DNA of 38,755 nucleotides from Leisingera sp. JC1 (GTDB lineage: Bacteria > Pseudomonadota > Alphaproteobacteria > Rhodobacterales > Rhodobacteraceae): positions 27,983 through 66,737 of the forward strand of contig NZ_LYUZ01000078.1 of NCBI RefSeq assembly GCF_001679925.1. The letters run 5' to 3'. A model generated the notes under the pieces. It saw only the letters and a list, made by a program, of their open reading frames with translations. It searched no databases and was not told the DNA's origin. This document shows positions 7,621 through 14,909 of this stretch, in pieces. Made by a program: the position numbers and the translations under genes. Position 1 is the first letter of the stretch. Each line of letters opens with the position of its first letter.

Positions 7621-8910
7621 ATGATCGGAAACAGGGTAATGGAATCAAATGTGCGCAGCTACAACAGGGCGTTCGGGAGTACATTTGACCGGGCGGTAGG
7701 CGCTGAGATGTTCGACGAAACCGGCGGCAGGCATCTGGATTTTCTCGCAGGCTGCGGGTCTCTGAATTACGGGCATAATCACCCGGTGCTCAAGGCTGCG
7801 CTGATGGATTATGTGGCCCGTGACGGGTTGTGCATGTCGCTTGATTTGAACTCTACCGCGCGGTCGGTGTTCCTTGAGCGGTTTGAGCGCATTGTCCTGA
7901 CGCCGCGCGGGCTGAATTATCTGGTGCAGTTTCCTGGCCCGACCGGGGCAAACTGTGTGGAGGCGGCAATCAAGCTGGCCCGCAAGGCGACCGGGCGCAG
8001 CAATGTCATCAGTTTTACCAACGGGTTTCATGGCTGTTCGCTGGGGGCGCTGTCGCTGACCGGAAGCAGCCATCACCGCTCCGGTTCGGCGGCCTTGCTG
8101 CAGCAGGTGAGCCGGATGCCCTATGAAGGCTATCTTGGTAACGGGCTGGACACCGCGGATTATATTGACCGGCTGCTGGACGACCCAAGCAGCGGCATTG
8201 ATGCGCCTGCGGCCTTTGTGGTGGAGCTGGTGCAGGGCGAGGGCGGTCTGCAAACCGCATCCGCAACCTGGGTCCGGCGCCTGCAGGAGATTGCGCGCAA
8301 GCACGGGGCGCTGCTGATTGTGGATGACATCCAGGCGGGATGCGGCAGGACAGGCACCTTCTTCTCGTTCGAGCCGCTGGGCATCGTTCCGGATATAGTC
8401 TGCCTGGCCAAGGCGCTGTCCGGCTACGGGCTGCCGATGTCGCTGCTGCTGCTGAAGCCGGAACTGGATTGCTGGGAGCCGGGCGAGCACAACGGCACCT
8501 TCCGCGGCAACAGCCACGCCTTTGTAACCGCTGCTGCCGCGCTGGAGCATTTCTGGGCTGATCCTGAGTTCGCACTGGCCCTGGCGGACCGCTGCGCAGC
8601 GATGCAGCGCCACTGCGCACAGCTGGCGGACTGTTTTGGCCTGCGTGTCAAAGGGCGCGGCATGATGATGGGACTGGAATTCGCCGATGGCAGCCAGGCG
8701 GCGCCCGTGCAGGCGGATTGCGTCCGCCGGGGCCTGATTATCGAACGCTGCGGGCCGCATGACGAAGTGCTGAAGTTCCTGCCGCCACTGACGCTCAGAA
8801 CGGAACAATTGGACGAAGGGTTTGCGATCGTCCGGCAGGCGCTGAGTGCGGTGCTGGGGGATAGGGATTGTACCGCTCAGCCTCATGTGCCGGAGCTGGA
8901 ACCGGCATAA
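7621..8910 (+). CDS. Diaminobutyrate--2-oxoglutarate-type aminotransferase (EctB/Dat-like, class III)
   Basis: A 429-residue PLP enzyme. Start ATG 7621 is preferred to an upstream TTG (7597) because AGGGGAA precedes it and because MIGNRVMESNVRSYNRAF aligns with the beginning of EctB-like proteins (ESxVRSYxR). Class-III features in order are FLAGCGSLNYGHNHP, PGPTGANCVEAAIKLARKATGR, FHGCSLGALSLTGS, the cofactor Asp in LLIVDDIQAGCGRTG, and the Schiff-base Lys in CLAKALSGYGLPMSLLL. The family makes L-2,4-diaminobutyrate from aspartate semialdehyde and an amino donor (glutamate), as in ectoine, rhizobactin and related pathways. No ectA or ectC lies nearby; instead an amine N-hydroxylase follows 63 bp downstream, as in hydroxamate siderophore loci. 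The product could be diaminobutyrate or a near relative. Confidence 0.9.
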   Translation: MIGNRVMESNVRSYNRAFGSTFDRAVGAEMFDETGGRHLDFLAGCGSLNYGHNHPVLKAALMDYVARDGLCMSLDLNSTARSVFLERFERIVLTPRGLNYLVQFPGPTGANCVEAAIKLARKATGRSNVISFTNGFHGCSLGALSLTGSSHHRSGSAALLQQVSRMPYEGYLGNGLDTADYIDRLLDDPSSGIDAPAAFVVELVQGEGGLQTASATWVRRLQEIARKHGALLIVDDIQAGCGRTGTFFSFEPLGIVPDIVCLAKALSGYGLPMSLLLLKPELDCWEPGEHNGTFRGNSHAFVTAAAALEHFWADPEFALALADRCAAMQRHCAQLADCFGLRVKGRGMMMGLEFADGSQAAPVQADCVRRGLIIERCGPHDEVLKFLPPLTLRTEQLDEGFAIVRQALSAVLGDRDCTAQPHVPELEPA

Positions 8911-8973
8911 CCCCTTTATTTTTTTGATCTTTTTCAACGTAAGGCAGGGCGGACCTGCTTTGCCCAGACAGAA

Positions 8974-10323
8974 ATGAGTCCTGAAATGGCAAAAACTTTT
9001 GATGTCGCCGGTATCGGCTTTGGCCCTGCAAATATCGCCCTGGCAGCGCTGTTTGACGAAGAAGGCCTGTATCCGAATGCAGTGTTCCTGGATAAGTCGC
9101 ACAATCCGGTCTGGCAGCAGGAAATGCTGTTTGAAAACGCGCTGGATATTCATTCGAATATTCAGAACATCCCGCACCGGGATCTAGCCACTCTGCGGTC
9201 GCCGCGCAGCAAATACACGTTCATGAATTACCTGCACAGCACCGGAAAGCTGCTGAGCCATCTGAACATGGATCTGCTGATGCCGATGCGGCCGGACTTT
9301 GCCGCCTATGTCGGCTGGGTTGCGGAGCAGCTGTCCGGCAATTTGCAGACCGGATGCGGGGTGGAGCGGATCACCATGCTGGACGAGGCGCACCAGCATG
9401 TCTACCGGATCGACATGCAATCGGGCGACCCCGTCTTTGCCCGCCATGTCGTGGTGGGCACCGGCCGGGAGCCCTATATCCCGCCTGCCTTTGACAAGCT
9501 GACTGCCTCTGGGCGGGTGTTCCACCTCAGCCGCTACAACAGCGCGCATAAGGCGCTGCTGAACAAGGGCGCCCGGAAGTTCGCTGTTGTCGGCAGCAGC
9601 CAAAGCGCGGTGGAAATTCTGTTGCATCTGTCCAAACATGAGCCGCGCCTGGAACTGCACAGCTTCATACGCCGCTTTGCCTTCCCGCTGAAGGACACCA
9701 ATCCGTTCATGAGCGAGATCTACTTCCCGTCCTTCACCGAAATGTATTTTGAGGCCGGTAAGGAGCTGAAGGGGCGGATCGACCGGGATGTCTACCGCAC
9801 CAATTACGGCGCCTGCGACATGGATGTGCTCGAGGAGCTGTACCGCCAGCTGTACTATGACCGGATGCACGGGGTGAACCGGATCACCATCAACCGGCTG
9901 ACCGATATTCTTGCCGCCGAAGAGGCTGCCGAAGGGGTCCGTCTGACAGTCCGCGACGGCGAGACGGGCGAAACCCGCAGCGAAGTGTTTGACGGGGTGG
10001 TGCTGGCAACCGGGTTTCGCAATATCGGCAGCGACAGCCGGTCGGTACGGGTGCCGGGCATTCTGGAAGGGGTGCAGGCGCAGCTGGCGCTGGACGAGGA
10101 AGGCTGCGTTCAGGTGGACCGCTCCTACCGCGCGCAGCTGCAGCCCAAATATGCCAGCGCCGGCGCACTGGTGCTGAACGGGTTGTGCGAAGCGACCCAC
10201 GGCATGGGTGATGCGGGTTCCCTATCGCTGCTGGCGCCCAGGGCGCAGACCATCGCCAACGCGCTGCTGCAGTTGGATCACGATTCCCATGCCGGTCTGG
10301 CGAGCGGCGTTGCGGCCCAATAG
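8974..10323 (+). CDS. L-lysine/L-ornithine/diamine N-hydroxylase family flavoenzyme (IucD/PvdA/RhbE-like)
   Basis: A 449-residue flavin-dependent N-monooxygenase of the SidA/IucD/PvdA family, near the usual 430-460 length. The FAD site is DVAGIGFGPANIALAAL. The NADPH site is FAVVGSSQSAVEILLHL, with the family's GxGxSA variant. The conserved D-x-x-PF-x-x-E-x-F block appears as DTNPFMSEIYFPSF, and the C-terminal ATG motif as VLATGFRN. Such enzymes use FAD, NADPH and O2 to hydroxylate a terminal primary amine of lysine, ornithine, or diamines derived from diaminobutyrate. Given the upstream aminotransferase, diaminobutyrate or a derivative is the likely substrate (inference). An alternative start is ATG 8986 (MAKTFDVAG). 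It lies 18 bp before the CGS-like gene in the same operon. Confidence 0.92.
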   Translation: MSPEMAKTFDVAGIGFGPANIALAALFDEEGLYPNAVFLDKSHNPVWQQEMLFENALDIHSNIQNIPHRDLATLRSPRSKYTFMNYLHSTGKLLSHLNMDLLMPMRPDFAAYVGWVAEQLSGNLQTGCGVERITMLDEAHQHVYRIDMQSGDPVFARHVVVGTGREPYIPPAFDKLTASGRVFHLSRYNSAHKALLNKGARKFAVVGSSQSAVEILLHLSKHEPRLELHSFIRRFAFPLKDTNPFMSEIYFPSFTEMYFEAGKELKGRIDRDVYRTNYGACDMDVLEELYRQLYYDRMHGVNRITINRLTDILAAEEAAEGVRLTVRDGETGETRSEVFDGVVLATGFRNIGSDSRSVRVPGILEGVQAQLALDEEGCVQVDRSYRAQLQPKYASAGALVLNGLCEATHGMGDAGSLSLLAPRAQTIANALLQLDHDSHAGLASGVAAQ

Positions 10324-10341
10324 GCGGAAGGGTCTTTCAAC

Positions 10342-11649
10342 ATGCGTTTTGATACAATCGCGGTGCGCGGCGGCTATTGCGAGCCGTCGGCGCTGGCAAA
10401 CGAAGGTGCGATCTGCGAGCCGGCCTATCTGTCGCCTGCCCAGCATTTCGCCTCTTCCGAACACATGCGGCGGGCGCTGAGCGGGGAGGCGGACGGCTGG
10501 GTTTACACCCGGATCGACAATCCGACCGTGCGCCAGCTGGAGACCACAATCGCGGCGCTTGAGGCCTATGGCGGCGGGTTCAGCGCCACCGCCACGGTGT
10601 TCTCCTCTGGCATGGCGGCGCTGTTCATGGCGGCCACCGCGCTGGTTGCAGATGATCCGGCCCGGCCCAGGGTGAACATTGTGCTGCCCGCGGCCTGCTA
10701 TGGCGGCAGCTTCATGCTGTTCCGGGAACGGTTCCAGCAGGACCGAGGGATTGAGCTGCGCTGGATCCAGGACACGCTGGATCTGGGCGAATGGGAGCGC
10801 GCGATTGACGGCAACACCCGGTTCGCGCTGTGCGAGGTGCCGTGCAACCCGCTGCTGCGGATGACTGACATCCCCGCGCTAGCGCGCATCACCGCGGCCC
10901 AGGGCGTGCCGCTGATGGTGGATGCCACCCTGTCCAGCCCGGCGGTGATGCGGCCGCTAGTCCTGGGGGCCGATATCGTGGTGCATTCGGTCAGCAAGTC
11001 CATGTCGGCGAGCGGCCTGAGCATTGCCGGTGCCGTGGTGTCGCGGCCCCAAATCTGCTGCCCGCACCCGCGGCAGGAGATGCGCGACGACTTTGCCGGG
11101 TACCTCAAGCGCGGGCCGCAGCGCGACACCGGCGTCATCCTCAGCCCGTTCAACGCGCTGCAAAGCCTTGCGGATCTGCGCAGCCTGCGCAGCCGGATGC
11201 AGACCATGGGGCGTTCAGCCCGGCGGCTGGCAGAGGTGCTGGCGGCGCATCCGGCGGTCGCAGAGACCTTCTATCCCGGGCTGCCGGACATGCCAGGCCA
11301 TGAGATCGCCCGGCGTGACATGGTGCTGGTGGACAGCGAATTGGAGTCGGGCGGGCAGGAGAACTGCTTTGGCTATCTGATGTCGGTGCGGATGCGCGGT
11401 GGCATTCCGGCGGCCCGGGCCTTTCTTGACGGGCTGCAGATCTTCTGGCGGGCAAACGATCTGGGACGCATCAAGAGCACTGCAACCATCCCCTCGATTT
11501 CGACCCATTCGCAGCTCAGCGAGGCGGAAAAGAAACTGGGCGGCATCCCCGGCGATCTGGTGCGTCTCAGTGTCGGCTGCGAGCATGAGGATGACATCAT
11601 TGCCGATGCCGCCCAGGCGCTGGACCAAGTTCTCAAGGTGGCAGCATGA
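10342..11649 (+). CDS. Cystathionine gamma-synthase/O-acetylhomoserine sulfhydrylase-like PLP enzyme
   Basis: A 435-residue Cys/Met-metabolism PLP-enzyme. The YTRIDNPTVRQLE block (normally YSRxxNPT) is clear, followed by FSSGMAALF, the cofactor-aspartate region PLMVDATLSSP and the Schiff-base Lys in VHSVSKSMSASG. The last third shows STHSQLSE (normally SxxTHxxL) and VRLSVGCEHEDDI, both standard. The family performs gamma- or beta-replacement or elimination on activated homoserine, cysteine or related amino acids. The usual TKYxxGHSD motif after the lysine is changed to SKSMSASGLSIA, so it is not an ordinary housekeeping MetB or MetZ. It overlaps the KASIII-like gene by 4 bp. In this setting it might attach a homoserine-derived C4 unit to the hydroxylated amine; this is inference. 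Confidence 0.88.
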   Translation: MRFDTIAVRGGYCEPSALANEGAICEPAYLSPAQHFASSEHMRRALSGEADGWVYTRIDNPTVRQLETTIAALEAYGGGFSATATVFSSGMAALFMAATALVADDPARPRVNIVLPAACYGGSFMLFRERFQQDRGIELRWIQDTLDLGEWERAIDGNTRFALCEVPCNPLLRMTDIPALARITAAQGVPLMVDATLSSPAVMRPLVLGADIVVHSVSKSMSASGLSIAGAVVSRPQICCPHPRQEMRDDFAGYLKRGPQRDTGVILSPFNALQSLADLRSLRSRMQTMGRSARRLAEVLAAHPAVAETFYPGLPDMPGHEIARRDMVLVDSELESGGQENCFGYLMSVRMRGGIPAARAFLDGLQIFWRANDLGRIKSTATIPSISTHSQLSEAEKKLGGIPGDLVRLSVGCEHEDDIIADAAQALDQVLKVAA

Positions 11650-12641
11650 CAGCGGACGTTTATGTCTCTGGCGTGAGCGCCTGGCTGCCGGACACCGTTT
11701 GCACGGTGGAGGAGGCCATCTCGCAGGGCCGCTATAATGCGGCCCGGGCGACCACGGACGGGTTCACCTCAGTCTGCATCGAACAGCATCTGAGCCCGCC
11801 GGAGATGGCGCTGCGGGCTGCGCGGCCGCTGCTGCGGCCCGAGGACGCAAGCGCCATCAATTCGCTGTACCTCTGCAGCATCCACCGACATGGCCACAAG
11901 CTGTTGTGGCCGCCGGCAAGCTATCTGCACCGGGCGCTGGAACTGGACAGCCGCACCCGTGTCATGTCCTTGAACCAGGGGTGCAATGGCGGCTTCACCG
12001 CGGTTTCCCTAGCCTATGATCTGATCCTGGCCGGGCTGCCGGGAGACCAACTGGTTCTGGGCGCGGACCGGTTTTCGGGTTCGGCTTTCGACCGGTTCAA
12101 TTCGGATCTTGGGACGCTCTACGGCGACGCGGCATTTGCGTTGCGGCTGAGTGCTGATCCTGGTCCCTACCGAATTATCAGCCTTGAACTGGAGTCGGAA
12201 CCGGCGCTTGAGCCGATGTACCGGGCCGCCAGGCCAGAGCCGGAGGGGCCGGGTGACCACGATGTCAAATCCGCCAAGAAAGCGTATCTGGAGGCGTATG
12301 GCCGGGACGGGTTCAACGCGCTGTTCATCCCGGCCTTGCAGCGGTTACGGCGCAGGCTGCTGGACAGCGCAGACCTTGAATCGCGTCCGGCGGACTATGT
12401 GATCTATCCCAATGTCGGCGCCGGATTGAGCGCCCAGTTGTACGCAGGCGCCTTTGCGAATCTGGCGCGGCAGGATCTGTGGGGCTTCGGCCGCAGCATC
12501 GGGCATACGGGGACCGCTGACCAGTTTCTGGGCCTATGGGAGCTCGACCGGAGGCAAGCGCTTCGCAAGCATGACCGTGTGCTGATGATTGGAGCTGGAA
12601 ACGGTCTTGGACTTGCCGGCATGCTCGTGGAAAAAATCTAG
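11646..12641 (+). CDS. KASIII-like acyltransferase with altered catalytic triad
   Basis: A 331-residue thiolase-fold protein of the 3-oxoacyl-ACP synthase III class. The nucleophile is Cys113 in LNQGCNGGFTAVSLAYD, which aligns with KASIII Cys112. The halves are typical: GADRFSG and FGDAAFA-like LYGDAAFALRL in the first, GRSIGHTGTADQFLG in the second. Canonical KASIII has His in PHQAN and Asn in GNTSAAS. Here the corresponding segments read YPNVGA (no His, residues 254-259) and GHTGTA (His287 where Asn is expected). This implies an enzyme that transfers an acyl group without the usual decarboxylative condensation, as ChlB- or CerJ-like acyltransferases do, though their residues differ from these. 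It starts in the preceding stop (ATGA) and is the last gene of the biosynthetic operon. Confidence 0.85.
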   Translation: MTADVYVSGVSAWLPDTVCTVEEAISQGRYNAARATTDGFTSVCIEQHLSPPEMALRAARPLLRPEDASAINSLYLCSIHRHGHKLLWPPASYLHRALELDSRTRVMSLNQGCNGGFTAVSLAYDLILAGLPGDQLVLGADRFSGSAFDRFNSDLGTLYGDAAFALRLSADPGPYRIISLELESEPALEPMYRAARPEPEGPGDHDVKSAKKAYLEAYGRDGFNALFIPALQRLRRRLLDSADLESRPADYVIYPNVGAGLSAQLYAGAFANLARQDLWGFGRSIGHTGTADQFLGLWELDRRQALRKHDRVLMIGAGNGLGLAGMLVEKI

Positions 12642-12873
12642 CAGACCGCTGAAGAAGTCGGGTCTCGACGTGGCTTGAGGAACATGATGCCCTGCTAGCG
12701 TGGGTCTGGTTCTTAAGGACGCTGCTTTTGCCGATGCAGATTGGTCGGCTTCACCTACTTGGAGGGGCTGAGCAGGCCACGTCAAACTTAACGGAAAAAA
12801 TATTTCCGAAAAAATATTGACGGCATGATGCGTGGTGGGTAGAAAACTTCCAACCACAGGCAGAGGCAGCAGT
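12642..12873. other. Intergenic region with AT-rich tandem motif
   Basis: After the KASIII-like stop there are about 150 bp with no recognised element. Two copies of GAAAAAATATT (12794-12804 and 12808-12818) follow, 14 bp apart. The first copy also forms the near-palindrome CGGAAAAAATATTTCCG (12792-12808). This AT-rich island in GC-rich DNA is a likely promoter or operator for the gene at 12874. A ribosome site of the GGCAGAGG type precedes ATG 12874. Confidence 0.4.
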
Positions 12874-13500
12874 ATGGCAACGGTCAATCAAATGAGAGCA
12901 GGGCTTGCGCGTCTCTTCGGCTGCAGTGAAATGCGGCTGAAAGCCCTGAGCCAGAGCCTTGCAGCCACCGGACTCCGAACTGAAGGCGGGGCTGGGCGTG
13001 GCGCCGCCCAAATGAATGGCCGGGATGTAGGTCTTCACGCAGTTGCACTGGGATATGACCTGGCTACCAAAGATGCAGCTGAAGTTCTGGCGCCGATTGA
13101 CGCAATGCCGCTTCAAGAAGGGCTATGGCTGCATCGCAACACGGTCAGATGGACCTTCGAACGCGGGATGCTTGGAAACAGCAAACTTCTTACCGCACTC
13201 TCAAAGGCATACAAAGGCCCGGCAACCGATTTGCCCGTCCCCTATGACTTTGGAGAGTTCATCGGAATGTGGGTCGATGGAATTTTTGAGCCGCAGCTTG
13301 GAACCTATTTGGACGGCCGTGCCGAACTGACAATTCACCGCACGGGGCCAAAGGCGCATTTCCGGTTCGAACGCCAAGGAGACCTGATGGAGCTGACTTA
13401 TGCCGCTGCAGACTGCAAAGCGGCTGAAAAACCGAAGTGGGATCAGCTGCTGGTCATCCGCGAAGAGCTGTTTCAAGAGCTGGCCACGATAGTCCGCTGA
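12874..13500 (+). CDS. Hypothetical protein, unknown family
   Basis: A 208-residue soluble protein that I do not recognise. ATG 12874 (MATVNQMRAGLARLFG) is chosen over an in-frame ATG at 12832 because of the purine-rich sequence just before it. The first 60 residues are basic and helical (LARLFGCSEMRLKALSQSLA), then comes a stretch with AVALGYDLATKDAAEVLAPI. The second half is mixed alpha/beta with LTIHRTGPKAHFRFERQGD and DQLLVIREELFQELATIV at the end. The helical N-terminus could be a DNA-binding or adaptor domain, as in phage-type hypothetical proteins. It lies between the biosynthetic operon and the candidate left end of the transposon, and could be host sequence, an older insertion or transposon cargo. 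Confidence 0.6.
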   Translation: MATVNQMRAGLARLFGCSEMRLKALSQSLAATGLRTEGGAGRGAAQMNGRDVGLHAVALGYDLATKDAAEVLAPIDAMPLQEGLWLHRNTVRWTFERGMLGNSKLLTALSKAYKGPATDLPVPYDFGEFIGMWVDGIFEPQLGTYLDGRAELTIHRTGPKAHFRFERQGDLMELTYAAADCKAAEKPKWDQLLVIREELFQELATIVR

Positions 13501-13596
13501 ATGATGTGAAACCGGCGACTTGTGAGTGTTTGCAGCGGCGAATCGGTTCTGGCTGCAGGCTAAAAGCTCCCGTAGTTTTGGCCGTAGGCTGGCAGG

Positions 13597-13650
13597 TGTT
13601 TTTGAGCAGTTTGCGAAAACATGCAGCGGCCTTTTCTTTTTCGGATTTCT
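13597..13650 (+). repeat. Candidate left end of the Tn7-like element
   Basis: From 13597 the sequence TGTTTTTGAGCAG resembles, as an inverted repeat, the sequence read inward from 20359 on the other side (TGTTTTTAAACAC, 10 of 13 identical). Further in, GCGGCCTTTTCT (13626-13637) mirrors AGAAAAGCCGC (20310-20320). A TTTCTGCC (13646-13653) mirrors the right-hand GGCAGAAA. No 5-bp target duplication was found for this pair (GCAGG left, ACATC right). A second start, TGTAAGGTGCTG at 13705, pairs with TGTAAGATGTTG read from 20369, again without duplication. The exact end is thus unresolved. Confidence 0.35.
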
Positions 13651-13913
13651 GCCCGGCCGGTAGGACTGCTGAAACTTGTGCCACAGTCTGGCGCAGGCAC
13701 AATTTGTAAGGTGCTGATCTAGCGGCCGGGAGTGAAAACGGAACTTTGATTTGCGTTGTATCACGTTGAAACAAAACAACAAAAATCCTTCTCGGAAGGC
13801 GATCAGGTTGTTATCGTCTCCGGGTGCCCGGTGCTGGGATTTTCGCTCAGGCTCCGGCGTGATTTGGAACTGATTGAACGAGGAGAAATGCCAATGAAGA
13901 AATGACCCCTTCA

Positions 13914-14037
13914 AAATGAAAGCGCCCGAACCTCGGCAAAGGAACGAGCGCGTTCATAAGGCAGATCAAAGTCCACCTGTCTAGCAACAGTTCAATAGCA
14001 AATCCGGCTCCGGATTTCAAGGACGGCGACTGCCTCA
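13914..14037 (+). ncRNA. Candidate structured RNA (possibly C4-antisense-like) upstream of tnsA
   Basis: About 120 nt fold into two adjoining domains. Domain 1: ATGAA/TTCAT (13916-13920 with 13953-13957), a mismatch, GCGC/GCGC (13922-13925 with 13948-13951), and inside a hairpin CCGA-ACC-TCGG (13926-13936). Domain 2 starts two nt later: AGGCAG/CTGCCT (13959-13964 with 14030-14035) and GTCC/GGAC (13971-13974 with 14021-14024). These enclose two hairpins, CTGT/ACAG (13977-13980 with 13987-13990) and AAATCCG-GCTC-CGGATTT (14000-14017). A third, 9-bp hairpin lies at 14057-14077. The layout and the loop CTAGCA recall phage C4 antisense RNAs, which repress a downstream gene on the same transcript; that identification is from memory and untested. 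Just upstream, AGGAG precedes a 5-codon ORF (13888-13905, MPMKK). Confidence 0.5.
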
Positions 14038-14231
14038 CCAATACAGCTGCATCCGGCCTGGACGCCTTGCGTCCGGGACCGATGGAGCACGCGCTGCACC
14101 GGTCAGCTCCCAGCTTTCGCATTCGGTTTTCACCGGGGCGGAGCGCCGGAAGAGCTGTGCCTGGTGACGGCCGAGAGCGATCACCGCTGCCCAGTTCCGG
14201 GCCGCGGGCCACTCAACTGTGAGACACATCA

Positions 14232-14909
14232 ATGTCCTATCCTTTTCAGCAGGAAGGCATCCGGCTTCCTGAACCCAGCCTTGCCAACCGCGATGTCGCG
14301 GCGGCCTCCAAGGGGCACTTCACCGGCCACGCCGTCCTGGGCGATGGTCCTGGACGCATTGTCCAACTCGAAAGCCATCACGAGCTGCAGTTCTGCCTTT
14401 GCCTGGCCGCCCGGCCGGAAACCGGCGAGATCTACGAGCAGGTTAGCTTTGAATGGCACGATGCGGACGGCGAGCTCCACCCTCACTACTTCGACTTCGT
14501 GGTGGTGCAGACCGATGGAGCGGTTATCGCCTATTCCGTGCGGCCAACGTACGGCGTGAGCGACGAGTTCTTTGAGGAGATGTGCCGGATCTCGGATCAG
14601 GCGCGGAAAGCAGGCTTCGTTGCCGATGTCCGCCTGCTGACGGAAGAGGACCTGGACCCGGTCGAGCTGTTCAATGCCGAACTGCTTCATTCCGTTCGCG
14701 AGGAGGATCCGGAGGCCGATGAAGCGGCGCGGAAAGCCGTTCGGGGCATGCAGGGCATCGAAACTCTGGAGGTTCTCAGGGACCGTGCCGGCTGCGGCGC
14801 CATGGGCTTCCGGGCTCTGATCCGGCTGATCCGGTCCCGCCATCTCCAGCTCGTCAGCCACGAGCGCATTTCCCCGAAATCCCAGGTCTTCAAAAGGGAG
14901 CAGGTCTGA
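14232..14909 (+). CDS. tnsA: TnsA-like transposon endonuclease with degenerate catalytic motif
   Basis: A 225-residue protein in the TnsA position. TnsA is a restriction-endonuclease-fold protein that cuts the 5' strand at transposon ends so the element is excised cleanly. Seen here: Glu47 in QLESHHELQF (the place of Tn7 Glu63), the strand GEIYEQVSFEW, and Asp88 in HYFDFVVVQTDG (the place of Asp114). The strand that should carry the (E/Q)xK motif reads AYSVRP (residues 100-105): Ser102 and Arg104 replace the acidic or Gln residue and the catalytic Lys. The C-terminus (residues 208-225) is repeated in the next ORF. The ribosome site before ATG 14232 is weak, which would fit control by the upstream RNA structure. 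The stop overlaps the next ATG by 1 bp. Confidence 0.75.
   Translation: MSYPFQQEGIRLPEPSLANRDVAAASKGHFTGHAVLGDGPGRIVQLESHHELQFCLCLAARPETGEIYEQVSFEWHDADGELHPHYFDFVVVQTDGAVIAYSVRPTYGVSDEFFEEMCRISDQARKAGFVADVRLLTEEDLDPVELFNAELLHSVREEDPEADEAARKAVRGMQGIETLEVLRDRAGCGAMGFRALIRLIRSRHLQLVSHERISPKSQVFKREQV

Noticed and set aside
7621-8910. Ectoine pathway ectB
   Set aside because: No ectA or ectC is present nearby and the next gene is an N-hydroxylase, so an ectoine role is unlikely even though the protein resembles EctB.
12642-12780. Possible insertion-sequence remnant after the KASIII-like gene
   Set aside because: The stretch has scattered short inverted repeats, but no transposase motif in any frame and no flanking duplication.
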